Source: Echria macrotheca (taxonomy: Eukaryota; Ascomycota; Sordariomycetes; Sordariales; Schizotheciaceae). From it: a stretch of 64,000 nucleotides of DNA. A model generated the notes under the pieces. The model saw only the letters and a list, made by a program, of their open reading frames with translations. It made no database searches and had not been told where the DNA came from. The stretch spans positions 1,488,001 through 1,552,000 of the forward strand of contig MU839835.1 of NCBI GenBank assembly GCA_030411725.1, given 5' to 3'. Within the stretch, counting starts at the first letter, position 1. Each line of letters starts with the position of its first letter. Position numbers and translations under genes: made by a program. This document shows positions 52,743 through 62,659 of the stretch, piece after piece.

Positions 52743-55249
52743 ATGGACCGTCTACCTTTCGATATACGTGGGACGAGAACGGCGAGGTACAGCAGGTGAC
52801 CAGGTTTGTATTGTGTCTAGAAAAACGGCCGGCCGCTTACAGGAAGTAGGGTGTTGGACGAGGGCGCCATCCAGCCCCAACGACGACCCCAGCGAGGGAG
52901 ACAGACGGTCCAGTGGCCCTTTCAGAGCGTCGTCAGCGAGACCGAGGTCTCGAGCGACACGGCGGCATCGGCGCCGATACGGCCGGTGACGTGGCAGCCA
53001 AAGAGGCTACGGGACGTCGACGAGACTTCGATCGAGCAGGATCTGATACCGGACTATGTCAGGAACTACATACGCGGGGAGACGCCCGAGTCGGTGGCGC
53101 GGCGGAAGCGGAATGGTGGGAAGCTCGGCGAGCGCGGAGTCGACATTGCGCATCAGCACCGGCCGCACCAGTCGAGGGCGGCCGAGTTCGAGGGGTTCCG
53201 CGATCTGAACGGGACTACGAGCAGGCTGGAGTCGTCCAACGGCTGGAGCGGTGATGAGGAGCAGCGGCATATCTTGTCTGGCTCGGGCGAGAAGGGGAAA
53301 AGGGGGTGGAGGCGCTTGGCCGTGGGATGGCGAGCGGGTGTTGCTATCAACGCACTCCTTGCGTTTATTATTCTCGTGGTCGGCGTGATATGTCTGACGG
53401 TGGCGGTATCGAGAGGATCTGTAGCGGCAGGCCAGTCGGTCATCTTCACCGGGTCCTGCACGAAGGCGTCAGCGATCAACTGGGGGCTTCAGGCTACCAT
53501 TAACGTCCTGGTAGTGGTGCTACTAGCGGGCGCAAACTATGTCTTTCAGGTGCTCAGCAGTCCGACTAGGACCGAGGTCGCGGTGGCGCATTTCAGGAGG
53601 CAATGGCTGGATATCGGCATCCCGTCTTTCCGGAACCTGGCGCACATTCAGAGTACCCGGACGGCTCTGGCCGTTGGTATTCTGTTCACCGCGGCCTTTA
53701 CTCAGATCATGTATGTCTCCTGGTGATCTTCAGAAGTGTCGCTAACCAACTTAGATACAATGCCGTTGTTTTTACGTCTCAGACAGCGTTGGACTACAAG
53801 CTCGTCGTGGCGAGCGAGGCGTTCCTCAGCGGCGCGGCATTCAGCAACGACACATCGAGCAACAGCGGCATGCTGAGCCGTATCGATATCCTGTCTCTCC
53901 AGCAGCAGGCGATCCGCGGCGAGCTTGCCAACCTTACCACGACGCAATTCTTGCAGGAGTTCAGCGGCGCCTTCTCGAGCAGCTTCAACGCCGCACTTTT
54001 AATTACTAATTCCAATTCCCCGACAAACTCACTCGTCCAAACATCGAGCGCCAGCTCGTCGCTTAGCCGATATGGTGCCAGCGACGGGGTTGCGAATCTC
54101 GCACTTGACCGGTCTGCCATCCGATACTGTCTGGCCCAGCGTGCCGGACAGCAGGCGTGCGAGGTCAGCGTCAACGGGCCACTTCTTGGTGCCGTCGCGC
54201 TGCTCAACTTAATCTCGGTCGTTATTATTGCTGCCGTTCTATTCAAGAGCTCGTTTGAGCCCTTGGCTACGCTCGGCGACGCCATCGCATCCTTCCTGCG
54301 GGAGCCGGACATGTCCACGCGCGGCTGCTGTTTGCTGTCGAAGACGGACGTCTGGCAGGGCCGCTGGGGATTGGATGCGGCGAAATACTGGCTGCCGCGC
54401 AATCACTACTGGTTCCGATCGCCATCTCTGCCGCGGTGGATGCTTGCCATCTTCGTCTGGGCCTGTCTCGCCGGCCCGACAGCAGCCGCTCTGGCTATTG
54501 CCCTCCTCGCGGATCCCACCACCCGTTTGTCTCCTTTCGGTGTCGCGTCTCCTTACACCGTCGTGGCGCTCCCGGCGTCGACACCAGATGCGGCCGCGGC
54601 TCTGATCGCAGCTCTGCCGCAAATCCTCCTTTTCGTTCTGTATCTTGTCACCAACGCACTTTTATCCACATATTACCTCTCGCACGAGTCATCGCTCTTC
54701 GCTGTCGGTTCGCCCCGGCCGTTGCGGGTGTCCGCCGACCCCGAAGGCACCCAGTTGACGTCTCTCTATCTGACCCTCCCACGGCCCATCTCGTGGGCGC
54801 TCCTCGTCGTGTTCGCCGGGCTCGGCTTTCTGCTGAGTCAGACCTTTTTTGTGGTTGGCATCCGTCTCTCTGACCTCTCCATCTCGGCTACGACTCCCCA
54901 AAGGACGGAAATAACAGCGGTGGCTCTCGGTCTCAGCGGGTTGGCGTCGCTCCTGCTGCTGGGACTCCTTGTTGTTTTGGGTATTGCCGTGGTGGCTCTG
55001 GGCTTCCGCCGGGCCCCGCCGGCTGCGCTGGTCAACGGGCGTCCGGTGGGCAATCCGATGGCGCTGCCGAGCGGGTCGTGCAGCGCGGTGATTAGCGCGC
55101 GGTGTCATGCGCGTGCTGGCGAGCGCGGGTTGTGGAGGCGGAATGTGGTCTGGGGGACGGTGAGCGAGGGGGTCGGGATGGATGTGAGCCATTGTACTTT
55201 TACGGCGGGGATGGCTTCGCAGGTTGATGTGAGTCGGAATTATGCCTGA
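52743..55249 (+). CDS. DUF6536 multi-pass membrane protein
   Basis: A fungal integral membrane protein of unknown function. The main exons are 52843-53710 and 53755-55249. The frame has no ATG near its 5' end, so a short first exon, 52743-52767 (MDRLPFDI plus one base), is proposed, spliced to 52843; this gives 795 residues. The N-terminal 140 residues are cytosolic and charged. The DUF6536 domain starts at GWRAGVAINALLAFIILVVG and continues with INWGLQATINVLVVVLLAGANYVFQVLSSPTR. Further spans are ALAVGILFTAAFTQIM, LLGAVALLNLISVVIIAAVLF, WMLAIFVWACLAG, LIAALPQILLFVLYLVTNALL, ISWALLVVFAGLGFLL and ALGLSGLASLLLLGLLVVL, about eight in all. A large Ser/Asn-rich luminal loop lies after span three. 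The first exon is uncertain; the domain assignment is firm. Confidence 0.85.
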
Positions 55250-55907
55250 TTCTTTTTTCAGGGATGGGATTTGGTTTAGGGAGGAGGTGCATCTGGGGGT
55301 TGGGAAATATGCTGGACATTCATCGGGGGACGAAAAAGGGGCATGAAAAGGAGTCATGGGTTCACAGGGGTGGTTTGGTTTGGTTTTGGTTTTCAGGTTT
55401 ATACCCAATTTCTCTTTTTGGTTTTTGTGATCAGACACAGGAGTCCATGGTTTGACACCAACAACAGTCGGGGCTACATGAAAATATACGAAAATTCATC
55501 AATATCTTTTCAACTTTTTGGGAGGTTGGGGGGGCAGTAGATTGACATCGTCTATGAGATGAGATGAGGTGAGATGACAAGTGAATTTGTCAGTGTTTCG
55601 CCGCTCACCGCAGTGCAGTGGTACCAAGAGCCTGGAGAGTCGGAGACGAGGTCCCAAAAAAGAGGAGTTGAAATGGCGCAATCAGGGGGTCCACATTCTC
55701 CAAACGCCCACTGCACCCGCTCTGTCGTTCCAGCGTGTTTCAACCGCATCGCCATTTGTCTTTGTCAGATTCTCTTTCTGTCGGATTTTTTTTTTAAACT
55801 GTGAAATTTTTGAGATATACCACCCCGAACACAGTTGAGAGATTTTTTTTCTCGGAGATATTAAAAGAAAAGAAGAAGGAATAAGCCTTTTGGAGACGGG
55901 AGTGAAA
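55250..55907. other. Intergenic between DUF6536 and sulfoxide reductase genes
   Basis: T-rich and G-rich low-complexity sequence, probably the 3' UTR then the promoter/leader. No supported gene. Confidence 0.6.
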
Positions 55908-57376
55908 ATGGTATGTATTGGATTGGCCAAGTACAATACACCACCATTTTGTGTGTGGTGATTATCAAGCAGGTTTGGTGGGACTGGGACTAACGGTTTT
56001 TTGTGTTTATGGATAGGTCCACGCGGACGCGTCTAACTTTGAGGGTGTCTCGTCCAAGGAGGAGGTCTATGAGCAGCTGCTTCTGCAGGCGGAGGGGTTG
56101 TTTGACGGGCAGCGGAACTGGGTATTTTGGCCTTCCTACCTATGGATAAGGTTGTATATGCTGACGATGGGGGTAGGTTTGGTATGTTATTCCATGAGAT
56201 TTTTGGGGGGTCGCGTTTAGTTCTTCACTTGAGCGGAGGGATGTTTGGTGTCGTTGGGCAGGGGGCGGTTTGTCTTTGCCTTTTTCTCGGACTTTGCTAT
56301 GAGAAAAGGGGATGGGAACGCCTTTGAATGAACACCGAGAAACGTCTCGTGGATGTTTGGTGGTTCTGTTGCATGGCACAACTCAGCCGACTACCGTTAT
56401 ATGCTTCAAACCTCTCATCCACGCCATACTATGGGCAGAACAGAGACACTCAGTTTGGGGGGGGGGGCCACATGAAGACAGGAGAGAAAAGAGAGAAAAC
56501 TGACATCCGACGCAGCAACCTCTCCAACGCGGCGTCCCTGCTCTGGCATGCATACAAGTCTCTGCCCGCGCCGTCTTGCCATGTCAACTGGGCTGGTACG
56601 TTTTCTATCACTTCATTTCCTCGTCCAGTTTTTTTTATTGCCCATTTTCGACAACTCCCCCTTTTTTTCAGGTTGTGGTGTTTGGTCAAGGGAGATAGAT
56701 GTGTTTACCACATCACCTTTCTTGACTCTTTTCTCTATTATATCTATACCTTACCCCCTTTCAACACCCGGGGACATGTACACCAGGAATCCACAACATC
56801 TAACAAAACCACCGCCACCCCATTTTTTTCTCCCTATATCAACTCAAACCCAACGTCCCCCAGCCTCTCGCCCACCAACCAGACTAGACTCTCACCACCA
56901 ACACACCCCTCAAACACCACCACCAACCAACCCTTACCTCCTCTTCACCCTAGCCAACCACACACACACACACACCCAACTGGAAACCAAACAACAACAA
57001 AAAAAACGCAACCAAAACACTAACACAGTAAAAAGGCTTCTACACCCTCGACCCCCAAACCCCCAACCAACTAATCCTAGCCCCCTTCCAAGGCAAACCA
57101 GCCTGCCAACTCATCCCCTTCACGCGAGGGGTCTGCGGCCGTGCCGCCTCCACGCGCCAAACCCAGCTCGTGCACGACGTCCTCGCCTTTCCCGGCCATA
57201 TCGCCTGCGACGCCGACAGCCGGAGCGAGATTGTCGTGCCTATTCTGGTCGGAGACAACAGGGTCGTGGGGATCATTGATGTTGATTGTGCTGTTGAGGG
57301 GGGGTTTGATGATACTGATAGGAAATGGCTGGAGAGGTTGGCGGGTGTGATTGGGGGGGCGTGTGATTGGCCTTGA
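55908..57376 (+). CDS. Free methionine-(R)-sulfoxide reductase (GAF domain)
   Basis: This enzyme reduces free L-methionine-(R)-sulfoxide with thioredoxin, protecting against oxidative damage. Five exons are needed: 55908-55910 (the ATG alone), 56017-56121, 56177-56181 (five bases), 56516-56595 and 57036-57376, giving 177 residues; yeast fRMsr (YKL069W) is 180. The protein starts MVHADASNF and contains GQRNWVCNLSNAASLLWHAYKSL; Val-Cys of this block requires the micro-exon. The GAF core shows NWAGFYTL, LILAPFQGKPACQ, GVCGRAAST and FPGHIACDADSRSEIVVPI. The three catalytic-site cysteines fall at 88, 98 and 122, three positions before those of the yeast protein (91, 101, 125). Two introns of about 330 and 440 bases are long for this genome. 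Without the micro-exon no splice keeps the frame and the conserved WVCN. Confidence 0.88.
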
Positions 57377-58549
57377 TATTCTTGATTTGTTTTGGTGGTT
57401 TTGTGTTTTATGTGTATGTGTGTGTTTCTGAGTTTGGATGGTGCTGGTGGTGGTGGTGGTTATGTTTGATGTGAGCTTTTGGGGAAGGGCCTGAAGGGGA
57501 TGGAGGGAGGTGGAATGGTGGTCGTCAGAAGTTTGGTTGTTGTGAGTACCTACCTACCTACCTACCTACCTACTTAGCTGGGGGGACTCAATAGAAACAG
57601 TGGGCGCTTGGGATGTGTGTGTGTGCGTGTGGCTGCTTTGTATTCGATGATCTAGCGGTAGAGATAACTTTCCCCCAAAGCTGGTTTTGAACCGCCGACA
57701 TGGACTAGAATAGTCTTTACGGGCAGATAGATATATAAGGTATTTCCACCTAACTGGAGAACCCCCTCCCTGTGAGGGCTTGCACAGTTAGACCACACCC
57801 AATTGACCAGCCCTCCAAAAGGATTGCCAGCATCACAAGGTCAGCAGCTTGGAATTCCAACTGTGGTTTACATGCCAGCATGATCTGGGCCGGGTCCCGG
57901 GATCGTGACTCTCCCCAGAAAAGGGGGTGGAAGCTCCGGTTACGAGTACGTCCTACCCACCCCCTATCAGACCCTACCAGAGAGGAAAAAGAGCCTTGAT
58001 CACGATCCACGGCCGGGCTTTAACTCCCCCCGCAAACCGGTCCCGCAAGAAAAACCAAAAGGTTAAAAAAATAAAAGGCTTGCAAGGCCTACCAGCTAGG
58101 TACGCCGCCTCAGGTAGAGGCGGATAAGTGAATCCCAGATGAACCACATCAGGACTCAAGAACACATCGCCATGATCGACCGATACATAAAAAACAAATA
58201 CCACCCACATTGAGGAAAAACTTGAAATAGATACATATCAGCCGGAGCCCCTGCGAGAATACCTTGCCTACCTACCGAGGTAATTCAGAAGAGAAGAGAC
58301 ATTGGCACGCAACCAGAAGTGTTGCCACCTCAGCACTTCTTAACAGACTTTGGTTTCAAACATAGACACACACTCACAAAGAGCATAAACCACACGAGCG
58401 GAGCGGCGCCTGATAGCCTGAGTGGGTGGACAGGAGCGATAGCGAGGGGACAACAATGGGCATGGTGAGTCCCTAGAACAAAGTCATCGCGGCTGTCCAG
58501 CAACCAATGATGGGCTTCCAAGCCAGGTTCCTCACCTGGATCTGCCCTG
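57377..58549. other. Intergenic with TACC microsatellite and tRNA-like remnant
   Basis: Contains (TACC)n at about 57546-57573 and a short tRNA-like segment at about 57645-57705 that lacks acceptor pairing. No supported gene. Confidence 0.55.
57546..57573. repeat. Tetranucleotide microsatellite (TACC)n
   Basis: About seven tandem TACC copies downstream of the methionine sulfoxide reductase gene. Confidence 0.85.
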
Positions 58550-58757
58550 AATCACTGCAATTTCTACTCTGCTGGAGGGCATGAAGATGGAAGTTTTTTA
58601 AAGAGGACGTGGGCGAGACCCGCTGGCTGCGGGTCATACAAGGCACCCGACGCTCGACGGGAGAGAGATATCCAATAATACACCACGCAAAATCACTGCA
58701 ATTTCTTCCTCGCAGGAGGAGGGCATGAAGATGGAAGAAGTTTTTAAAAAGAGGTAC
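58550..58757. repeat. Imperfect tandem duplication of a roughly 60-base unit
   Basis: Two copies, at 58550-58605 and 58691-58757, share AATCACTGCAATTTCT and, 10-13 bases later, GGAGGGCATGAAGATGGAAG followed by a T run and AAAGAGG. The copies are offset by about 141-144 bases. A third copy of only the first part lies at 59389-59404, beyond the fold-back element. Confidence 0.8.
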
Positions 58758-58761
58758 AACT

Positions 58762-59374
58762 GTGGGTTGCAACCGAACCTTCAGGACCCACTTTTAAATT
58801 CAGAAAACCCAGAGAAAAAGTGCACCCGTTCTAAGGCCCTCAAAGGGTCAAGGGCAAACAGGTATCCATCGATATCCCAGCGCGCATGCGATGCGCGCAT
58901 CTGAAGATGCGATAAATCAATTCTACACATACAAATCCATTGATTTTGACATTTTCAGCTGCGCGCAGCGCATACGCGCTGAGAAATTCCGTTGTGAAGA
59001 TTTTCGCTCGTTTTGCGAAGTCTGCCCCAAATGTGCCCCAAATATGCCCGAAGCGTGCTCCGAGCGCGTGTGTTTTTCTGCGTTTTCGACTGCCCGAACA
59101 GGCGATGAAGTTTAGAGTTAGGGGCAACCGAGTCGAGATGACAAGAAATCTTTACAATAGCATTTCTCAACGCGTATGTAATGCGCGTAGCTGAAAATGT
59201 CAAAATCAATAGATTTATACGTGTAGAATTGATTTATCGCATCGTCAGATGCACGCATCGCATACGCGCTGAGATATCGAGGCACCTGTTTGCCCTCGAC
59301 CCTCAGAACGGATGCACTTTTTCTCGGTGATTTTTGAATTTAAAGTGGGTCCTGAAGGTTCGGTTGCGACCCAC
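58762..59374. mobile_element. Fold-back (long inverted repeat) element, MITE-like
   Basis: The two ends are long inverted repeats. The left arm, about 58762-59009, starts GTGGGTTGCAACCGAACC. The right arm, about 59374-59142 read on the - strand, starts GTGGGTCGCAACCGAACC. They match over about 230-245 bases with scattered differences, by eye roughly 85 % identity. Shared inner blocks include GATGCGATAAATCAATTC, TTGATTTTGACATTTTCAGC and ATACGCG(C/T)TGAGAAAT. The central 130 bases are unique and carry the short repeat TGCCCCAAA. No transposase frame is present, so it is non-autonomous. Direct copies of AATCACTGCAATTTCTTCCTCG lie outside both ends (58691 and 59389), though not directly at the borders. 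Confidence 0.75.
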
Positions 59375-59404
59375 AGAAGGCTCTCTGTAATCACTGCAAT
59401 TTCT

Positions 59405-59940
59405 TCCTCGCTGGAGAACTTCCTTCCTATAAACATATTCGGCTGCTTGGCGAGCCACAAAAAAAAAGCGTTAAGAACACGCATGGATTATTCTATAGTC
59501 GTGGCCCAAGAGCCGTACCTTTCTCTATCTCAGGTAGCCAAGGTACGGAATACGGATATTCCGTACACAACCTCGCACTCGACACATCGAATATAACCCG
59601 GCCCGAAACTGGTAAACGAGCCCAAAATTCATTAGAGTCTTGCCAACCACATCAACAGGGAGGCCCCTATTCCTGTATCTTCGCACTTCCCCCCAAGGCT
59701 CTTACGGAATACACCTGAACAACACCAAAGCCATCACATTTACGGTTTACCCGTCTTAATCCGCACTAACAAAACTCAGAATACACAAAAAAAAACCAAT
59801 CACCGACAGACACCTCAGATTATAATAATTACTCGCCCGCAGGCCCAAAAACCAAAAAGAATAGATACAAGTGATAAGGAAAAAAACCTGCGAGCAAATA
59901 AGGCGTCCGTCCACACATGCAACCCCCTCTCCCAATCTAC
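59405..59940. other. Intergenic: 3' region of the glucanosyltransferase gene
   Basis: AT-rich sequence with no supported gene; probably 3' UTR of the - strand gene at its right end. Confidence 0.55.
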
Positions 59941-61450
59941 TCAAAGCAACAAAGTCCCCGTCAGCGTCAACACCATGACCATGCCCGTCAGGACAAACGG
60001 CGTCCTGTCAATCGACTGCGCCATCGTGACACCAACATTCTTCTTGGGGGAGCCCGTGGCGCTGCCCGACCCCGGCGCCGCGTCGCCAGTGCTAGTGCCG
60101 CCCGCGTTCTGCGACCCGGGTCCTTTGAGGCCAGGTCCGGCACCGGCGCCCTTGCTCATGAACTGCATCTCGTCAGCTTCCATCACTTCTTCCAGGTCAC
60201 AACACATACGTCTTTGGCCCCGTCGGGAATAGCCGGCAGCAGCGTCGAGTCCACGAGCCAGTTCGAGTCCTTGGTGGGACAGGCAGTCGCAGCATGCGTC
60301 GTCGAGGCGGCACCGCCGCTGCCCGTGGGTGCTGGGTTGGCAGACAGCGCGCTCGCGTACTTGTCGAACTCGGGGAGCTCCTTCACGGCCGCATTGCCGC
60401 TCGCTATGTCGACAATGCCAAAGCCGTTGTCCTCCATGGCGTACTCGTACATCAGGCCACCCGAGTACACGCTCGTCATGTTGGGGCTCATCAGAGCGGC
60501 CACCTCTCCAAAGTTACGGCCGTTCTTTATGCAGCCGTACTCCGAGAGGCTGGTGGTCTCTGTTAGCGATTGATTTGAAATGTGAACGACAGAAGCCACC
60601 TACAAGATGGGAAGGCCATAGTCGGAAAACGCCTTCACCTTTTGATCCCAGCCAGACGTGATAAAGTCGGTGTTGCACCACGAGTAGTCGTTAAAAGCAA
60701 AAAAGTCACTCCGCTCATCGTCCGTCCCGCAGTTCATGTACTGCGCCATCTGCATGCGGTTCTGCGCCACATCGGCCGCCGAGTATCCCACGGGCACCTT
60801 GCGGTATCCCCGGTCCGCGATATACTGGCGCATATCGCGCGTCGTGGCCTTGACATAGCGGGCCGACAGGGTACTAGTAGCATTGTCGTTGATCACCTCG
60901 TTACCGGAGAAGAAGGCCAGCGTGTTGTCGTACTTGATAAACGCATCGATCGTCGCGAACACGCTCTGCAGGTAGGCCGTGTTGTACGACGGGCCCGGGT
61001 CGGCCCGGTTGATCGAATACAGCGGGTTGTTGGCATCAAGAATAACGTAGATGCCCGCGTCCGCCAGCGCGTTCATGCACGTGTCGTGGTTGGCCGAGTT
61101 GTCCGTGATGTACACGCGCACCGTGTTGACGCCCAGCAGCTTGAACTGCGCAATGTCCCGCTGGCATATCGTCGGGTCCGCGAGGGGGTCGGATGCATCT
61201 GACGACCCTCCGGGTTGGTAGTCAATGCCGCGGATGTAGAAGCGCGTGTTTCCCTGCCAGAACGCTGCGAGGCATGGTCAGAGCCGGACACTCTACAACA
61301 TCAAGACAACATACCATTCCCCGACGCCGTCACCGTCGGCAGCGAGGCCCGCTTGCTCGGCGGCTCCTGTTCGGTCGGAGTCGGCGAGGCCTGGGCCAGC
61401 CCAGCAAAGACTGCCAAGGCAGCAGAAGATGCCAAGCCGATCGATCGCAT
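59941..61450 (-). CDS. GPI-anchored 1,3-beta-glucanosyltransferase (GH72, Gas/Gel family)
   Basis: These cell-surface enzymes cut and religate beta-1,3-glucan to lengthen wall chains. Four exons fit: 61450-61315, 61264-60604, 60549-60210 and 60162-59941, giving 452 residues. The signal peptide is MRSIGLASSAALAVFAGLAQA. The GH72 domain starts FWQGNTRFYIRGIDYQPGG and shows LGVNTVRVYI. The acid/base Glu is in FFSGNEVIND and the nucleophile Glu in IFLSEYGC. The acceptor for the second intron is set at 60550 because only that gives PIFLSEYGC. There is no C-terminal CBM43/X8 domain, so it is of the shorter Gel type. The tail has a Gly/Ser/Ala-rich stretch and ends in a hydrophobic segment (TPFVLTGMVMVLTLTGTLLL), as in GPI signals. 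An ATG 51 bases upstream is in frame, but the chosen one starts the signal peptide. Confidence 0.93.
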
Positions 61451-62659
61451 CTTGGCAACGATCAGGGTTCGCGGGTACAAGATGGATGTGGGGATTCCCA
61501 ATCGCCAAGCTTTGCGCCGAGACCTGTCTTGTTCAACGTCTAACCTATCCGGATCTGCTCCTACAAAATTCGTGATGATGGACTAGAAGTCGTCTTGTTC
61601 CAAAAACGTCGCGCTAAAGAAATCGAGAGCAACTGGTTTGTGTTCGAGCGATGGTAACGAAGAGATTACAAGTTTTTGGTCGAAGAAAAAGAGGAAGATG
61701 AGCGAGAGAGCATCAACAGCAACAGATTGTCAAGAGCGAGAGCAAGAAAGATGATATGTCCACAGCCACGACCGACTCGCAAAAAATGGGCGAGCGATTC
61801 GTGGAAAGAGTGTTGCTGTGTGTGTAAGACAAATACCCCAAGAAAAAAAGGGACGAGTGGAGAGAGTGGAAGGAGCAAAATGTTTCAGCAGAAAACACGG
61901 ATGGGGATTCACATAAGAAGGAGGGTGTGTGTGTTGGAAAGAACGAACCACCTCCTCTCTCTCACTCCCCCCCATCCCCAATGACGAATGATGGAGGAGA
62001 GCGACCCTCATTTTGGTTGTCAGGGCCGTCCATAACGGGGTAAATTACTTGGCGCTCCCCTGTCGATGCATCCCCATTGTCCCAATGGCATCCCCCTCTG
62101 GCGCCGCCACCCGTGATTTCCTTCCCAGCCTGATTCGTATCCGTTGGGGCGGTGCAAAGGACCAAACAGGATCTCGAAAACCCGCGACCAGACGATCCAA
62201 TTCAGGACGCTCGACGACCAGTCAAACGCCTCAATTCTCCGAGAGACCCGCGAAGCAGTCAGGACCTCCGGAAATCTCACATCGTAAATGGCTCGGTCTT
62301 CTGGTCCGGTCGACCCTCCACTGTCTCCTTGTTGGCTGCAGGTTTAAGCTTCGTAAGCCCCGAGCCCGGTCTCCACCTGCCATCCATGCAAAACCGGCTC
62401 GTGGAGCCGTCCGGCGTCAACACCAGCCCGTGCTTCGGTATTCCCGCATGCCGTCCGGAACTTGCTGCGAATGCTTCCCACCTGGTCCCGTAAACAAGGT
62501 GTGCTGTGCGGCAGCAGTACGTCACCCATACATATGCCTAAACCCGGTTCCTCATCTGGACTGCTGATAAGCTAAAAAGTATGCAAAATTCTTGTATTGA
62601 TGGCCGCCATGCCCGCGCCGTTACCATACCCACAGCTGTTGTTGCTGAACGGCCGTCCT
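61451..62659. other. Intergenic: promoter of GH72 gene and 3' region of BZZ1-like gene
   Basis: Both flanking genes are on the - strand. The left part is rich in GA and AG runs (61660-61870), probably a leader; the rest shows no supported gene. Confidence 0.55.

Noticed and set aside
52851..53726. Start of the DUF6536 protein at 52851
   Set aside because: The codon there is GTG, which is not expected as a start in a fungal nuclear gene.
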